This document shows positions 8,597 to 17,525 of a stretch of 40,079 nucleotides of DNA, piece after piece. The stretch comes from CALROG01 sp943369755 (GTDB lineage Bacteria; Pseudomonadota; Gammaproteobacteria; Burkholderiales; Burkholderiaceae_C), in NCBI GenBank assembly GCA_943369755.1, contig CALROG020000038.1, positions 1-40,079 on the forward strand. The letters are read 5' to 3'. Under the pieces are notes generated by a model, which ran no database searches, was not told where the DNA came from, and was given only the letters and a program-made list of their open reading frames with translations. Position 1 is the stretch's first letter. Every line of letters starts with the position of its first letter. Both the position numbers and the translations under genes were made by a program.

Positions 8597-9931
8597 ATGG
8601 CTTACACCGACTTCAACATGGACAACCAGTGGTTGCCCTTCACCCCCAACCGCCACTTCAAGAAAAACCCGCGCATCTTCGTGGCTGCCGACGGCATGGA
8701 GTTCACCACCCATGACGGCAAGAAGGTGATTGACGGCATCTCCAGCCTGTGGTGCGTGGGCGCGGGCCACAACCGCAAACCCATCAATGAAGCCATCAAG
8801 AAGCAGCTCGACACGCTGGACTACGCCACCGCCTTTCAGGCCAGCAATGACCAGGCTTTCAAGGCGGCGGAGATGATTGCCGCCATGGCACCGGGTGATT
8901 TGAACAAGGTGCTTTTTTGCAACTCGGGCAGCGAGGCGGCGGACACCTCACTGAAGGTGGCGCTGGCCTACCACCGGGCGCGGGGTGAAGGCCATCGCAA
9001 CATCTTCATTGGCCGCGAAAAGGGCTACCACGGCGTGGGCTTTGGCGGCATGAGCGTGGGCGGCATTCCGGCCAACCGCAAGGTGTTTGGTACCGCGCTG
9101 CTGCCGCGCGTGGACCACATGCGCTTTATCCACGACCCGGTGAACCATGCCTATATCCATCACCAGGAGCCGGTCTGGCAGGAAGACATCCTGCTGGAGC
9201 TGGAAAACCGCATTTTGCCGCTGCACTCACCTGAAAACGTGGCGGCCATCATTGTCGAGCCGGTGGCCGGCAGTGCAGGCTGGTACTTGCCACCCCAGGG
9301 GTATCTGAAACGACTGCGCGAGATCTGCGACAAGCACGGCATCTTGCTGATTTTTGACGAAGTGATCACCGGTTTTGGCCGCATGGGAACCAACTTCGGG
9401 GCCGACTTTTACGGCGTGGTGCCCGACATGCTGAATTTTGCCAAGGCAGTCACCAACGGTGTGATCCCGCTGGGCGGCGTGATCTGCCGCGACAAGCTGT
9501 ACGACGAGATGATGAAGACCAGCGCGCCCGAGCACGTGATCGAGTTCTTTCATGGCTACACCTACTCGGGCCATCCGGTGGCTTGTGCCGGCGCCATCGC
9601 CACACTCAACCTGTTCAAGCAGGAAAGCCTTTTCGAGCGCGCAGGCCTGATGGGCAAAGTGCTGGGCGACGCCTTTCACAGCACTTTCAAAGGCATGCCC
9701 AACGTGGTGGGCATCCGCAGCTTGGGGCTGGCCGCAGGGGTGGAACTGGCCCCGTTGCCGGGGTTACCGGGCAAGCGGGCCTACGACATCTTCCTGGAGT
9801 GTTTTGCCAATGGTGCACTGATTCGCCCTGCGGGCGACGTACTGGTGCTGGCACCGCCCTACATTGTCGAGAAAGAACATATCGACCGGCTGGTGAACAC
9901 GCTGGCTGATGCAATCCGCAAACACGCCTGA
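8597..9931 (+). CDS. Omega-amino acid (beta-alanine):pyruvate aminotransferase
   Basis: 444-residue class III PLP aminotransferase. Visible landmarks are SGSEAAD at 110-116, the YHG motif at 144-146, FDEVITGFGR at 253-262 (Asp binding the PLP ring nitrogen) and the Schiff-base lysine K283 in FAKAVTNG. The N-terminus (NQWLPFTPNRHFK) is characteristic of the beta-alanine/omega-amino-acid:pyruvate group, which makes malonate semialdehyde plus alanine. Start supported by CAGGAG eight bases upstream of the ATG. No malonate-semialdehyde dehydrogenase follows, so exact substrate is open; other omega-transaminases (taurine, putrescine) remain possible. Confidence 0.85.
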   Translation: MAYTDFNMDNQWLPFTPNRHFKKNPRIFVAADGMEFTTHDGKKVIDGISSLWCVGAGHNRKPINEAIKKQLDTLDYATAFQASNDQAFKAAEMIAAMAPGDLNKVLFCNSGSEAADTSLKVALAYHRARGEGHRNIFIGREKGYHGVGFGGMSVGGIPANRKVFGTALLPRVDHMRFIHDPVNHAYIHHQEPVWQEDILLELENRILPLHSPENVAAIIVEPVAGSAGWYLPPQGYLKRLREICDKHGILLIFDEVITGFGRMGTNFGADFYGVVPDMLNFAKAVTNGVIPLGGVICRDKLYDEMMKTSAPEHVIEFFHGYTYSGHPVACAGAIATLNLFKQESLFERAGLMGKVLGDAFHSTFKGMPNVVGIRSLGLAAGVELAPLPGLPGKRAYDIFLECFANGALIRPAGDVLVLAPPYIVEKEHIDRLVNTLADAIRKHA

Positions 9932-9987
9932 CCGTGCAGGGCTGATTGGCTAACGCCGGGCTAATCCTCGCCTCGCAAAATAGCCCG

Positions 9988-11019
9988 ATGCTGCGCACCA
10001 ATCTACGTTTTTCATTGCTCGGTGCCACGCTGGCTTTGACCGGGCTGCTGTCCGCCTGCGCCCAGCCTGGCACGGCAACTGTCACGCCCCAGGCAAACAT
10101 GGCGAGCCGCGCTGTGGCGCTGGCCGCTGCCATGCCCATGCCAGATGCGGGCAGCTTTGAAACCCGCTACCTCGACTGGGCCGACACTGCGCGCCAGCGC
10201 CCGGTGTTGGCCAAGTTGTATTTGCCCACGCAAGCGGGCGCGCCAGTGCCGCTGATCGTGTTCTCTCACGGTATCGGTGGTTCGCGCGAGGGCTACACCT
10301 ATCTGGGCAAGTACTGGGCGGCGCAAGGTGTGGCCTCTTTGCACCTGCAACATGTGGGCAGCGACCGCAGTTTGTGGGCCGGCAATCCGTTAACGCTGAT
10401 GTCACGCTTGCAGGGTGCCGCGCATGAAACGGAGGCCATGGACCGAGCCCGTGATTTGAGCTTCGCGCTGGACCATCTTTTGTCCGGAGATCTGGCACCC
10501 CGCATCGACGCGCGGCGAATTGCTGCGGCCGGTCATTCATACGGGGCCAATACCATCCTGCTGGCAGCGGGGGCGAGAGTCGAACGCGATGGCCACACCC
10601 TGGACTTCAGTGACCGCCGCATCCGTGCTGCGGTGGTTATCTCGGCTCCCCCGTTCTATGGTGAAAGTGACCCGCAGGCCATTCTGCGCAATGTGCGCAT
10701 TCCCACGCTGCATATCACTGCAGCGGCAGACGACATCCGCATTCCTGGCTACTACTCGGGGCTGGACGACCGTACAGCGGTGTTCGCTTCCACCGGCAGC
10801 GCGCGCAAGGCCTTGGCCGTCTTCAAGGAAGGCTCGCACAGCATTTTTACGGACCGCCTGGGCACCGGCGGGGCGGAGCTGAACCCGCAGGTCAAGGCGG
10901 CAACCCGCGAGCTGGCGCTGGACTTTCTGCGCTCTGTGTTCGACGGGCAACCGGAGCACTTCGGCCCCTCCGCTGCGCGGCATCAGGCGTTGCTGCAGCG
11001 CTTCGAACACCGCTACTGA
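9988..11019 (+). CDS. Lipoprotein alpha/beta hydrolase, dienelactone-hydrolase-like
   Basis: 343 residues from the ATG at 9988. An upstream TTG (9946) would add 14 residues before a good lipoprotein signal and is rejected. Signal peptide with lipobox LLSAC (Cys24). The alpha/beta hydrolase core shows LIVFSHGIGGSREGYTYLG (oxyanion region), nucleophile elbow GHSYGA with Ser184, and a late EGSHSIF His. Closest in style to dienelactone-hydrolase/PAF-acetylhydrolase-like proteins; substrate unknown. Predicted to be anchored in the cell envelope. It is convergent with the ChaN-like gene, the stops only 3 bp apart. Confidence 0.75.
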   Translation: MLRTNLRFSLLGATLALTGLLSACAQPGTATVTPQANMASRAVALAAAMPMPDAGSFETRYLDWADTARQRPVLAKLYLPTQAGAPVPLIVFSHGIGGSREGYTYLGKYWAAQGVASLHLQHVGSDRSLWAGNPLTLMSRLQGAAHETEAMDRARDLSFALDHLLSGDLAPRIDARRIAAAGHSYGANTILLAAGARVERDGHTLDFSDRRIRAAVVISAPPFYGESDPQAILRNVRIPTLHITAAADDIRIPGYYSGLDDRTAVFASTGSARKALAVFKEGSHSIFTDRLGTGGAELNPQVKAATRELALDFLRSVFDGQPEHFGPSAARHQALLQRFEHRY

Positions 11020-11022
11020 GCC

Positions 11023-11829
11023 TCAGCGCCTGGGTGCCAGCTGCTGTTTCAGGCTGGCGCAGTAGTCCGTGGGCACCAGGGCGGGCGTGGTCACCACCTG
11101 GTCAACCGCAGCCGCCGGCAGCGCCGCTTGGGCGGCGCCGGCTTGCAGCAACAGGACGCGGGCCTTCACATCCGGGCCCAGGTGTGCGGGTACCCCCCGG
11201 TCACGCAGCACATGGCCGCCACCGGCCAGCAGTACTACCGTTTTGCCGGGCAGGCGCGCACGCTCCAGCGCGTGGGCCATCCGGATGTCCCTTGCAATCT
11301 GGATACGGGTCATGGGCGCGGTCTGCGATTCAGGCAGCAAGCCGCAATGCCCGTCGCGGATGGCTTGTTGCTGCGCCACCAGCGCCGCTGGGGGCAGCCG
11401 CGAATCCAGTTGCGTGTCGGCCATCACGGCGCGCATGCGGTCGCGCGGCAGGTTGGCGCCCAGAACCGGGACACCAGCGCGCACGCCCGCCATAACGGCC
11501 GGGCCATAGCTGCGCCAGGGCCAGGCTGCATCGTTCCAGCCCAGCGCGGCACGCACCGCCGCTTCGTCCGCGCTGCGCGCCAGGTTGGCGGTGGACTGGC
11601 CGGCATCGGCCATCTCAAGCACCAACGCGGCCAGCACGCCGCGCGCGGCTAGCGTCTCGACCAGTTCGCGCTCGATGCGGTGGTGGTCTGGTGCGTCGTG
11701 CTGTTCACCCACCAGCAGCGCATCGGCCGGAAGCAGAGCCGCGAGTGGCGCCTGCACGCTCGCATGTTCACGGGGTGCCGCGCAGCCGGCCAGAAACAGG
11801 AGCACCAGGACAGCGAATCGGTGGTTCAT
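11023..11829 (-). CDS. ChaN-family lipoprotein (haem-uptake Tiki superfamily)
   Basis: 268 residues. N-terminal lipoprotein signal MNHRFAVLVLLFLAGC. Family landmarks: LLVGEQHDAPDHHRIERELVETL near the N-terminus, LGANLPRDRM in the middle and the VLLAGGGHVLRDRGVP segment near the C-terminus. The family contains Campylobacter ChaN, a haem-binding lipoprotein linked to iron uptake, and is related to Tiki/TraB-type hydrolase folds. No haem receptor or TonB gene is next to it here, so the iron link is by family only. It shares a 48-bp divergent gap with the AbrB gene. Confidence 0.82.
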   Translation of the reverse strand: MNHRFAVLVLLFLAGCAAPREHASVQAPLAALLPADALLVGEQHDAPDHHRIERELVETLAARGVLAALVLEMADAGQSTANLARSADEAAVRAALGWNDAAWPWRSYGPAVMAGVRAGVPVLGANLPRDRMRAVMADTQLDSRLPPAALVAQQQAIRDGHCGLLPESQTAPMTRIQIARDIRMAHALERARLPGKTVVLLAGGGHVLRDRGVPAHLGPDVKARVLLLQAGAAQAALPAAAVDQVVTTPALVPTDYCASLKQQLAPRR

Positions 11830-11877
11830 GCGTGGATACTAAGCCCCTTGGCCTGCACCTTGCGGGCTGCCTGATCG

Positions 11878-12939
11878 ATGTCCTTGAAGCAACCCGTCCG
11901 CGTCGTCCTCACGCTGGCACTCGCACTGGCCGCGGCCGAGCTGTGCGTGCTGCTCAACACGCCCATTCCGTGGATGATTGGGCCGCTGCTGGCGACGGCT
12001 GTGGCCTCCATCGTCAACCTGCCCACCCGCAGCTGGGGGCCGCTGCGCAACTGCGGCCAGTGGACCATTGGCGCGGCGCTGGGCTTGTACTTCACGCCGC
12101 AGGTCACGGCCCTGGTGGGCAGCTTGTGGTGGGCCATTGCCCTGGGTATCGGCTGGGCGCTGGCGCTGGGCTGGGCCTTTGGCGTTTGGCTGCATCGCGG
12201 TCACGCGCACGCTTTCGGCGGCACCGCCCGCCAGCAGCGCGCCACCAGTTACTTTGCCGGTGCCATTGGCGGGGCGTCCGAGATGACGCTGCTGGCCGAG
12301 CGCGAGGGCGCCCGTACCGACCTGGTGGCAGCGGCCCACAGCCTGCGGCTGCTGGTGGTGGTGCTGGTCATTCCCTTTGCCTTCAGCTTCAGCGGGCTGC
12401 AGGGCATCGACCTCACGCCACCTGGCCCGCGCAACGCGCACTGGCCGGGTTTTGCCGTGCTGGCCACCGCCACCGGCGCAGGGGCCCTGGTGATGCGCTG
12501 GCTGGGCCGTGCCAACCCCTGGTTCATGGGCGCGCTGGTCGTGTCGATGGGGCTGACCATGGCTAGCGTAACGCTGTCGGCGATTCCCGCCTGGCTTGTC
12601 AATGCCGCGCAGCTGGTGATCGGCGTCAGCCTGGGGGTCCGCTTCAGCGCGGAATTCCTGCACACCGCGCCGCGCTGGCTTGGGGCCGTGGCATTGGGAA
12701 CGTGCGTGATGATCGCCCTGTGCGCCGGCTTTGCGGGCTTGCTGGCCATGGGAACCGGGCTGCATCCCGCCACGCTGATTTTGGGTACCTCGCCCGGCGG
12801 CATTGCGGAGATGGCCATCACCGCCAAGGTGCTGAAACTGGGCGTGCCGGTGGTCACGGCCTTTCAGGTGTGCCGGCTGGTGGCCGTGCTGATCCTGGTC
12901 GAGCCGCTGTTCGGCTGGATCTACAAAACCGGGCGTTGA
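11878..12939 (+). CDS. AbrB-family inner-membrane protein
   Basis: 353 residues, very hydrophobic, about 10 membrane segments. Two repeated halves, each with PW(M/F)xG(P/A)L: PWMIGPLLATAV near residue 31 and PWFMGALVVSMG near residue 215. The second half has the conserved LGTSPGGIAEMAITAKVL segment and the first the matching AGAIGGASEMTLLAE. This is the AbrB/YdhA-type family once misnamed ammonia monooxygenase; it is a membrane protein, not the DNA-binding AbrB. Function is not established; transport or regulation has been suggested. Convergent with the DUF3567 gene with 7 bp between stops. Confidence 0.82.
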   Translation: MSLKQPVRVVLTLALALAAAELCVLLNTPIPWMIGPLLATAVASIVNLPTRSWGPLRNCGQWTIGAALGLYFTPQVTALVGSLWWAIALGIGWALALGWAFGVWLHRGHAHAFGGTARQQRATSYFAGAIGGASEMTLLAEREGARTDLVAAAHSLRLLVVVLVIPFAFSFSGLQGIDLTPPGPRNAHWPGFAVLATATGAGALVMRWLGRANPWFMGALVVSMGLTMASVTLSAIPAWLVNAAQLVIGVSLGVRFSAEFLHTAPRWLGAVALGTCVMIALCAGFAGLLAMGTGLHPATLILGTSPGGIAEMAITAKVLKLGVPVVTAFQVCRLVAVLILVEPLFGWIYKTGR

Positions 12940-12946
12940 GCCGGCC

Positions 12947-13228
12947 TCAGTGCATCACCAGCGGGTTTTGCGCGAGCCCGGTATAGCCTTCAAGTGTGGT
13001 CTCCACCTCTTCCTGGGTGGGGGTCTTGGCTTGCCAGGCGTTGATCTGCTGCTGAAACAACTCGGCCCAGGAGCCGTCGAGGTAGACCTCCTTGTTGGAC
13101 CGCTTGTCCACGATCTCGAAGCCGTCGCGCGCCAGCATTGGGGTGGTCACCGGCGGATCACCCTCGGCTGGCGCGTTGGCCTGCATGTGGACCACCACAA
13201 AGGAGTCAGAGTCGTAGAGCATGTGCAT
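12947..13228 (-). CDS. DUF3567 protein
   Basis: 93 residues, acidic, no signal peptide. The opening MHMLYDSDSFVVVHM and the mid-segment GFEIVDKRSNKEVYLDGSWAELFQ are the hallmarks of DUF3567, a small family found almost only in Burkholderiales. AAGGA sits six bases before the first ATG, which decides that start over the ATG two codons later. The protein has no known function. It follows the DUF3108 gene on the same strand after 75 bp. Confidence 0.85.
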   Translation of the reverse strand: MHMLYDSDSFVVVHMQANAPAEGDPPVTTPMLARDGFEIVDKRSNKEVYLDGSWAELFQQQINAWQAKTPTQEEVETTLEGYTGLAQNPLVMH

Positions 13229-13303
13229 GAGCTGTCCTTGAAGGCCGGGATGCCTTGTGCCTTGTAGTTAGCAACGTTTGGGCCAGTTTCAAGCGCCGGA
13301 CGC

Positions 13304-14350
13304 TCATCCGCGTCCTGTTGCAATCCACAGCAGGTCGGCAAAGTCGCCATTCGGAGAAGTAAGCAGCATGCGTGCGGGCATATGTTCAAGCGCCGGGGCA
13401 ATCCAGACCTCGACTTTTTGGTCATATTCCCTGCGGGGCTTGCGCTCCAGCTTCAGCGTTTGCATCGCCCCGCCGGGTAGTTGCAGTACTTCCGGGCCAA
13501 TTACTACGAACACCCATTCGTCGGCCTCACGTGTGCTGGCGGTCTGCACGGGGATGGTGGTTCCCGCTACGAAGCGCTCCATGTCGCCCGCGACCATGGC
13601 ACCTATTTGTATGAAGATGCTCAGCCGGTCCTGAGCCCCAGCCAGCAGCGGCACATCGGGGGCGTTGTTGCTAAAGCGGATCCGCCGACGCTCCATATCG
13701 AAATGCGTGGCCTCTTCGCTGCGTGACTTGTCCGAGAATCGTACAGGTGCCAGGCCTTCCACACCGATCCGGCCGGTGCTGCGCTGCAGTCGCGAACCAA
13801 TCAGAAAAGCGCCAACTTCCAGCTTGGCCTCGTAAGAAGTGCCATCGTGATTCCATTCAAGGACGGCATTCGCCTGATACGGTTGTTTGCGGGATTCGCC
13901 AACGACCCGGTAGCGAATATGCAACGACCCAGGGATTGCGAACGCGGTGGCGGTTGCAGGTGTGCCTCGGGCGGTCGGTTGCAAAGGCGTCGCATCGAGG
14001 GCAGACTCCGCGCCTGTTGGCGCTGATGGGCCCGCAGCGGGTGGGGGCTCGATCGGGATCGCGCTTGAGGCTGTCGTACTGATCGTGGCTGAGCCGCTGT
14101 CAATTCGGGCCGGAGCATCTTTTGCGGCAAGAACAGCGGCTGGGGTGGCTGCGCTGGCCTGCTTCCCAGGATCTGCTGTTGGCGGCGGCGAACGCAAAAT
14201 GATTGTTCGTGTGACCAGTGGCCCCGTCGCCAGCGTCGGGCTTAGCGACAGCGCTCCGGGCCGGGCCTGCAACACCACCAGGTGCAGCGCCAACACGGCC
14301 AGCGTCAGCATGACCAGCGGGCGAAGCGGCATGGCGCTTGCCTGCGTCAT
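13304..14350 (-). CDS. DUF3108 protein, membrane-anchored
   Basis: 348 residues. One N-terminal membrane segment (about residues 10-30, PLVMLTLAVLALHLVVL), then a Pro/Ala/Ser-rich linker to about residue 135, then a beta-rich C-terminal domain with the DUF3108 features IRYRVVGESRKQPYQANAVL, the KSRSEEATHFD turn, and a W-I-A-P end region. The layout resembles TonB-like periplasmic proteins. The start codon overlaps the iclR stop by 4 bases (ATGA), so the two are translationally coupled. Role unknown. Confidence 0.8.
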   Translation of the reverse strand: MTQASAMPLRPLVMLTLAVLALHLVVLQARPGALSLSPTLATGPLVTRTIILRSPPPTADPGKQASAATPAAVLAAKDAPARIDSGSATISTTASSAIPIEPPPAAGPSAPTGAESALDATPLQPTARGTPATATAFAIPGSLHIRYRVVGESRKQPYQANAVLEWNHDGTSYEAKLEVGAFLIGSRLQRSTGRIGVEGLAPVRFSDKSRSEEATHFDMERRRIRFSNNAPDVPLLAGAQDRLSIFIQIGAMVAGDMERFVAGTTIPVQTASTREADEWVFVVIGPEVLQLPGGAMQTLKLERKPRREYDQKVEVWIAPALEHMPARMLLTSPNGDFADLLWIATGRG

Positions 14351-15123
14351 CCGGCGTACCCCAGATCGGCCGACAGCCGGGCGGCCGCTTCTGCCAGCGG
14401 GCGGTGTACCGCACCACCCCAGGCGGCATCGAAGGTGGCGACCGAACCCAGCGTCACCATGCCCAACACCATATGGCCGTCGGAGTCAAACACCGGCACG
14501 CAAAAGCCCACGATGCCTGGCAACAAGGTGTCCACCACACGCGCCGCGCCGCGCTGGCGCACGTCATCCAGCAGCGCCTTGGCCTCGGCCATGCTGGTTG
14601 GCAAATCGGTGCGCCCGGCTTTCTGGGCGCGCGCCAGTTCGTCCTTGAGCATGGGCAGGATCGCCTCGCGCGGCACATGCGCGGCAAAGCAGCGCCCGGT
14701 GGCCGACGACAGCAGCGGCATGACGTCGCCCAAGCGCAGGTTGACCGTGACGGACTGGGGCGACTCTTCCCAATGCACCACCGTCGGCCCATGGTTGCCC
14801 CAGACCGCCAGCGCCAGTGTGTGGCCGATCTGTTCACTCAGGGCATTCACACGCTCGCGCGCCAGCTTGACCGCGTCCAGCCGTGACAGTGAGGCCAGGC
14901 CAAGTTTCAGTGCCGCCGGGCCCAGGTCATAGCGGGTGCTGGTGGCGTCTTGCGCCACCAGGCCCAGGCGCTGAAAACTCACCAGGTAGCGGTGCGCTTT
15001 GGCCGCGCTCATGCCGGCTGCCGCTGCCAGGTCACGCAGCATGAGTGGCCCGGCGGACTTGCCCAGCACGTCCAGCAACGCAAAGCCAACTTCTACCGAC
15101 TGGATGCCCGCGCGTTCTTTCAT
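14347..15123 (-). CDS. IclR-family transcriptional regulator
   Basis: 258 residues. N-terminal winged HTH (about residues 7-70: SVEVGFALLDVLG, RDLAAAAGMSAAKAHRYLVSFQRLGLV) and C-terminal effector-binding domain with SSATGRCFAAHVP and GIVGFCVPVFDSDGHMVLG. IclR proteins usually control catabolic operons for aromatic or organic acids. It is divergent from the fumarylacetoacetate-hydrolase-family gene, which is the likely target, and the 100-bp gap holds a strong dyad centred at 15163.5. Effector unknown. Confidence 0.9.
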   Translation of the reverse strand: MKERAGIQSVEVGFALLDVLGKSAGPLMLRDLAAAAGMSAAKAHRYLVSFQRLGLVAQDATSTRYDLGPAALKLGLASLSRLDAVKLARERVNALSEQIGHTLALAVWGNHGPTVVHWEESPQSVTVNLRLGDVMPLLSSATGRCFAAHVPREAILPMLKDELARAQKAGRTDLPTSMAEAKALLDDVRQRGAARVVDTLLPGIVGFCVPVFDSDGHMVLGMVTLGSVATFDAAWGGAVHRPLAEAAARLSADLGYAG

Positions 15124-15145
15124 GTTCTCAACAGCTTCTTGTACA

Positions 15146-15181
15146 ATTACGTTTAGGTAAATTCATTTAACAATGCGTAAT
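15146..15181. promoter_or_regulatory. Candidate IclR operator dyad
   Basis: Two nested inverted repeats with one common centre (15163.5): outer arms ATTACG (15146-15151) and CGTAAT (15176-15181), inner arms TAAAT (15158-15162) and ATTTA (15165-15169). Outer arms are 30 bp apart, about three helical turns. It lies between the divergent iclR and FAH-family genes, so it could serve both. Confidence 0.55.
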
Positions 15182-15223
15182 GTTTGTTGACTGTAGCGCA
15201 TTCAATTCCCGGGACCAAACACC

Positions 15224-16249
15224 ATGAAACTCGCTACCTACAAAGACGGTTCGCGCGACGGCCAGCTTGTTGTGGTTTCTCGTGATCTCAGCACGGCGCA
15301 TTATGCGACTGGCATCGCGCAAACCCTGCAACAGGTGCTGGACGACTGGGGCTTTATCAGCCCGCAATTGCAAGACTTGTACGTCACGCTGAACAACGCC
15401 AAGGCGCGCCATGCCTTCCCGTTCGACCCAGCCATGTGCATGGCCCCGCTGCCGCGGGCCTACCAATGGGCCGATGGCTCGGCCTACATCAACCATGTGG
15501 AGCTGGTGCGCGCCGCACGCAGCAGCGATGTGCCGCAGAGCTTCTACACCGACCCGTTGATGTACCAGGGCGGCAGCGACGACTTCATTGGCCCGCGTGA
15601 CGACGTGGTTTGCGCCAGTGAATCCTATGGCATTGACTTCGAGGCCGAGATTGCGGTGATAACCGGCGACGTGCCCATGAGCGCCACGCCCGAGCAGGCT
15701 TTAGACGGCGTGCGCCTGCTGATGCTGGCCAACGACGTGTCGCTGCGCAACCTGATTCCGGCAGAGCTGGCCAAGGGTTTTGGCTTCTTCCAGAGCAAGC
15801 CCGCCACGGCCTTCAGCCCGGTGGCTGTGACGCTGGACGAACTGGTGTTCAACGGCGCAAGCGCCTGGGATAGTGGCCGCCTGCACCTGACCATTCAAAG
15901 CACCTGGAATGGCCGCAAAGTCGGCATGTGCGACGCCGGCCCGGAAATGACCTTCCATTTCGGCCAGCTCATCGCACACATCTGCAAGACCCGCAATGTG
16001 CGCGCCGGCAGCATCGTGGGCAGTGGCACCGTCAGCAACAAGGGCGTGACTGACGCCAACGGCAAGACTGACTGGCCCAAGGGCTATAGCTGCATTGCCG
16101 AAAAGCGCGCGATAGAAACCATTCAGGACGGCAAACCCAGCACTGAATTCATGAAGTACGGCGACACCATCCGTATCGAGATGAAGGGCCCGGACGGTCA
16201 GTCCATTTTTGGGGCGATCGACCAGAAGATCGCCGCACCGGCGACCTGA
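15224..16249 (+). CDS. Fumarylacetoacetate hydrolase family protein
   Basis: 341 residues with the FAH C-terminal fold. Metal-site segment YGIDFEAEIAVI (D-x-E-x-E type), ANDVSLRNLIP, the FFQSKPATAFSPVAVT active-site strand and VGSGTVSNKG, all in the usual order. N-terminal about 110 residues are of the longer FAH class. Family members cleave C-C bonds in fumarylacetoacetate or acylpyruvates, or decarboxylate oxaloacetate. No homogentisate dioxygenase or maleylacetoacetate isomerase is nearby, so true fumarylacetoacetase (tyrosine breakdown) is possible but not shown. Probably controlled by the divergent IclR regulator. Confidence 0.85.
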   Translation: MKLATYKDGSRDGQLVVVSRDLSTAHYATGIAQTLQQVLDDWGFISPQLQDLYVTLNNAKARHAFPFDPAMCMAPLPRAYQWADGSAYINHVELVRAARSSDVPQSFYTDPLMYQGGSDDFIGPRDDVVCASESYGIDFEAEIAVITGDVPMSATPEQALDGVRLLMLANDVSLRNLIPAELAKGFGFFQSKPATAFSPVAVTLDELVFNGASAWDSGRLHLTIQSTWNGRKVGMCDAGPEMTFHFGQLIAHICKTRNVRAGSIVGSGTVSNKGVTDANGKTDWPKGYSCIAEKRAIETIQDGKPSTEFMKYGDTIRIEMKGPDGQSIFGAIDQKIAAPAT

Positions 16250-16252
16250 GCT

Positions 16253-16666
16253 TCAGGCGGCGTAAAGCCCGTCAAGCGAGGCAAAACCCTTGACCTCAAT
16301 CGGGTTGCCAAACGGGTCACAGAAGAACATCGTCCATTGCTCGCCCGGCTCACCGGCGTAGCGCAGCTGCGGCGCGAGCACAAATTCAGTGCCGGCTTCT
16401 TCCAGCCGCTGGGCCATGGCCTGCCACTGCGGCAATTTCAGCACCAGGCCAAAGTGCGGCATCGGCACCAGCACGTCGCCCACCTTGCCGGTGCGCTCGG
16501 TCTTGAACGGCTGGCCCAGATGCAACGAGATCTGGTGGTCAAAAAAATCGAAATCGACCCAGGTGTCGGTGCTGCGGCCTTCGCGGCAGCCCAGCACGCC
16601 GCCGTAAAAGCGGCGCGCAGCGTTCAGGTCGGTAACGTGAAAAGCAAGGTGAAACAGGCTGCGCAT
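16253..16666 (-). CDS. VOC-family (glyoxalase/dioxygenase-fold) protein
   Basis: 137 residues, one VOC module pair: FHLAFHVTDLNAARRFYGGVLGC at the N-terminus and QWTMFFCDPFGNPIEVKGF at the C-terminus. Candidate metal ligands are the His in LAFHV, the His in MPHFGLVL and the Glu in NPIEVK. Substrate unknown; related proteins are annotated as glyoxalase/extradiol dioxygenase-like. Its stop is 3 bp from that of the convergent FAH gene, and it follows the 16697 gene by 30 bp on the same strand, so it may be the last gene of that operon. No clear ribosome site seen. Confidence 0.8.
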   Translation of the reverse strand: MRSLFHLAFHVTDLNAARRFYGGVLGCREGRSTDTWVDFDFFDHQISLHLGQPFKTERTGKVGDVLVPMPHFGLVLKLPQWQAMAQRLEEAGTEFVLAPQLRYAGEPGEQWTMFFCDPFGNPIEVKGFASLDGLYAA

Positions 16667-16696
16667 GAAACAAGGATAGCAGCCACCTGTACTGGC

Positions 16697-17071
16697 TTAC
16701 ATCTGACTTGGGTCGGCCGCCATATTGTCATGGCGCTTGAAGTATTGGCGCGCCATGGCCACCACCTGCGCGTCGCTGGGGTGGTCGGCTGCCACCGAAT
16801 CAACGATCGCTGCGGCGACCAGGGGCTGGTGGCCGGCGCACCATTTGCCAAACTCAGTACGTGTCGCGCCGGGGCCCACCAGCAGCACCTCGTGGGTGCC
16901 GGCCAGCGCCTTGGCAATGCCGGGGAAGAAGTCCGGGTCAGTGTTGTCTTTGCCCTGGTGCTTGTGGTGGCTGCGCGACTTGATGCGCTGCGCCTGCATG
17001 TGTTCGAGGTCAAACATCAGCACGTGGGCTTCTGAACTGTCGAGCCAGACAACGGCGTGAAAGGTGGTCAT
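16697..17071 (-). CDS. Small conserved protein, so-called translational machinery protein
   Basis: 124 residues starting MTTFHAVVWLDSSEAHVLMFD, with SRSHHKHQGK and a VLLVGPGATRTEFGKW segment that recalls the eRF1/Pelota-type or host-attachment fold. Burkholderiales relatives are, as I recall, named translational machinery protein; I know of no experimental function. It follows the DksA-type gene by 26 bp on the same strand, suggesting one transcript and perhaps a stress or low-oxygen role (inference from the FNR-like box upstream). Confidence 0.65.
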   Translation of the reverse strand: MTTFHAVVWLDSSEAHVLMFDLEHMQAQRIKSRSHHKHQGKDNTDPDFFPGIAKALAGTHEVLLVGPGATRTEFGKWCAGHQPLVAAAIVDSVAADHPSDAQVVAMARQYFKRHDNMAADPSQM

Positions 17072-17097
17072 GGGGGAGCTTTCTTCAAAAAAACGAG

Positions 17098-17469
17098 TCA
17101 GGGCGCCGGGTGCGTGGCTTCAAACCTGGCCTGACAGGGCAGGCAGCGCAGCGCTTCGGGAGCCGCCAGCAGGCGGGCTGGCGAAATGTCTGCCCCGCAG
17201 TCAGTGCAAACACCATAGCTATCGGCGGCAATGCGCGCCAGCGCAGCATCTACCGCGCGCAGCTCGGTGCTTTCGCGGTCGTCCAGTGCCAGCTCCATCG
17301 CGCGTTCGGTAGCAAGCTGCGCGCGCGAGTCCTCAGGCTGACCAAAATGGTCGGCTGAGGCCGCCACACGGCCGATGTCGCCGCCGCGCAGCGTGGCCAG
17401 CTGGGCCAGCAGCGTCGCGCGCTGCGTCATCAGTAACGCCTTGAAAGGGGTCGTATCTGTCGCGTTCAT
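17098..17469 (-). CDS. TraR/DksA-family zinc-finger protein
   Basis: 123 residues. Alpha-helical N-terminus, then a four-cysteine zinc finger C-x2-C-x17-C-x2-C (VCTDCG ... RCLPC) as in DksA/TraR proteins that enter the RNA polymerase secondary channel. Shorter than housekeeping DksA (about 150) and with the helical part holding EDSRAQLATERAMELALDD. It may act on polymerase in stress without replacing DksA. It heads a likely operon with the 16697 gene; an FNR-like site lies 57-70 bp upstream of the ATG. Confidence 0.85.
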   Translation of the reverse strand: MNATDTTPFKALLMTQRATLLAQLATLRGGDIGRVAASADHFGQPEDSRAQLATERAMELALDDRESTELRAVDAALARIAADSYGVCTDCGADISPARLLAAPEALRCLPCQARFEATHPAP

Positions 17470-17525
17470 GGTTTCGGTCCCTGCGTAGTTGCAGCCTATC
17501 CTGCTCCTGAGTGGCGCCCGCGCAG

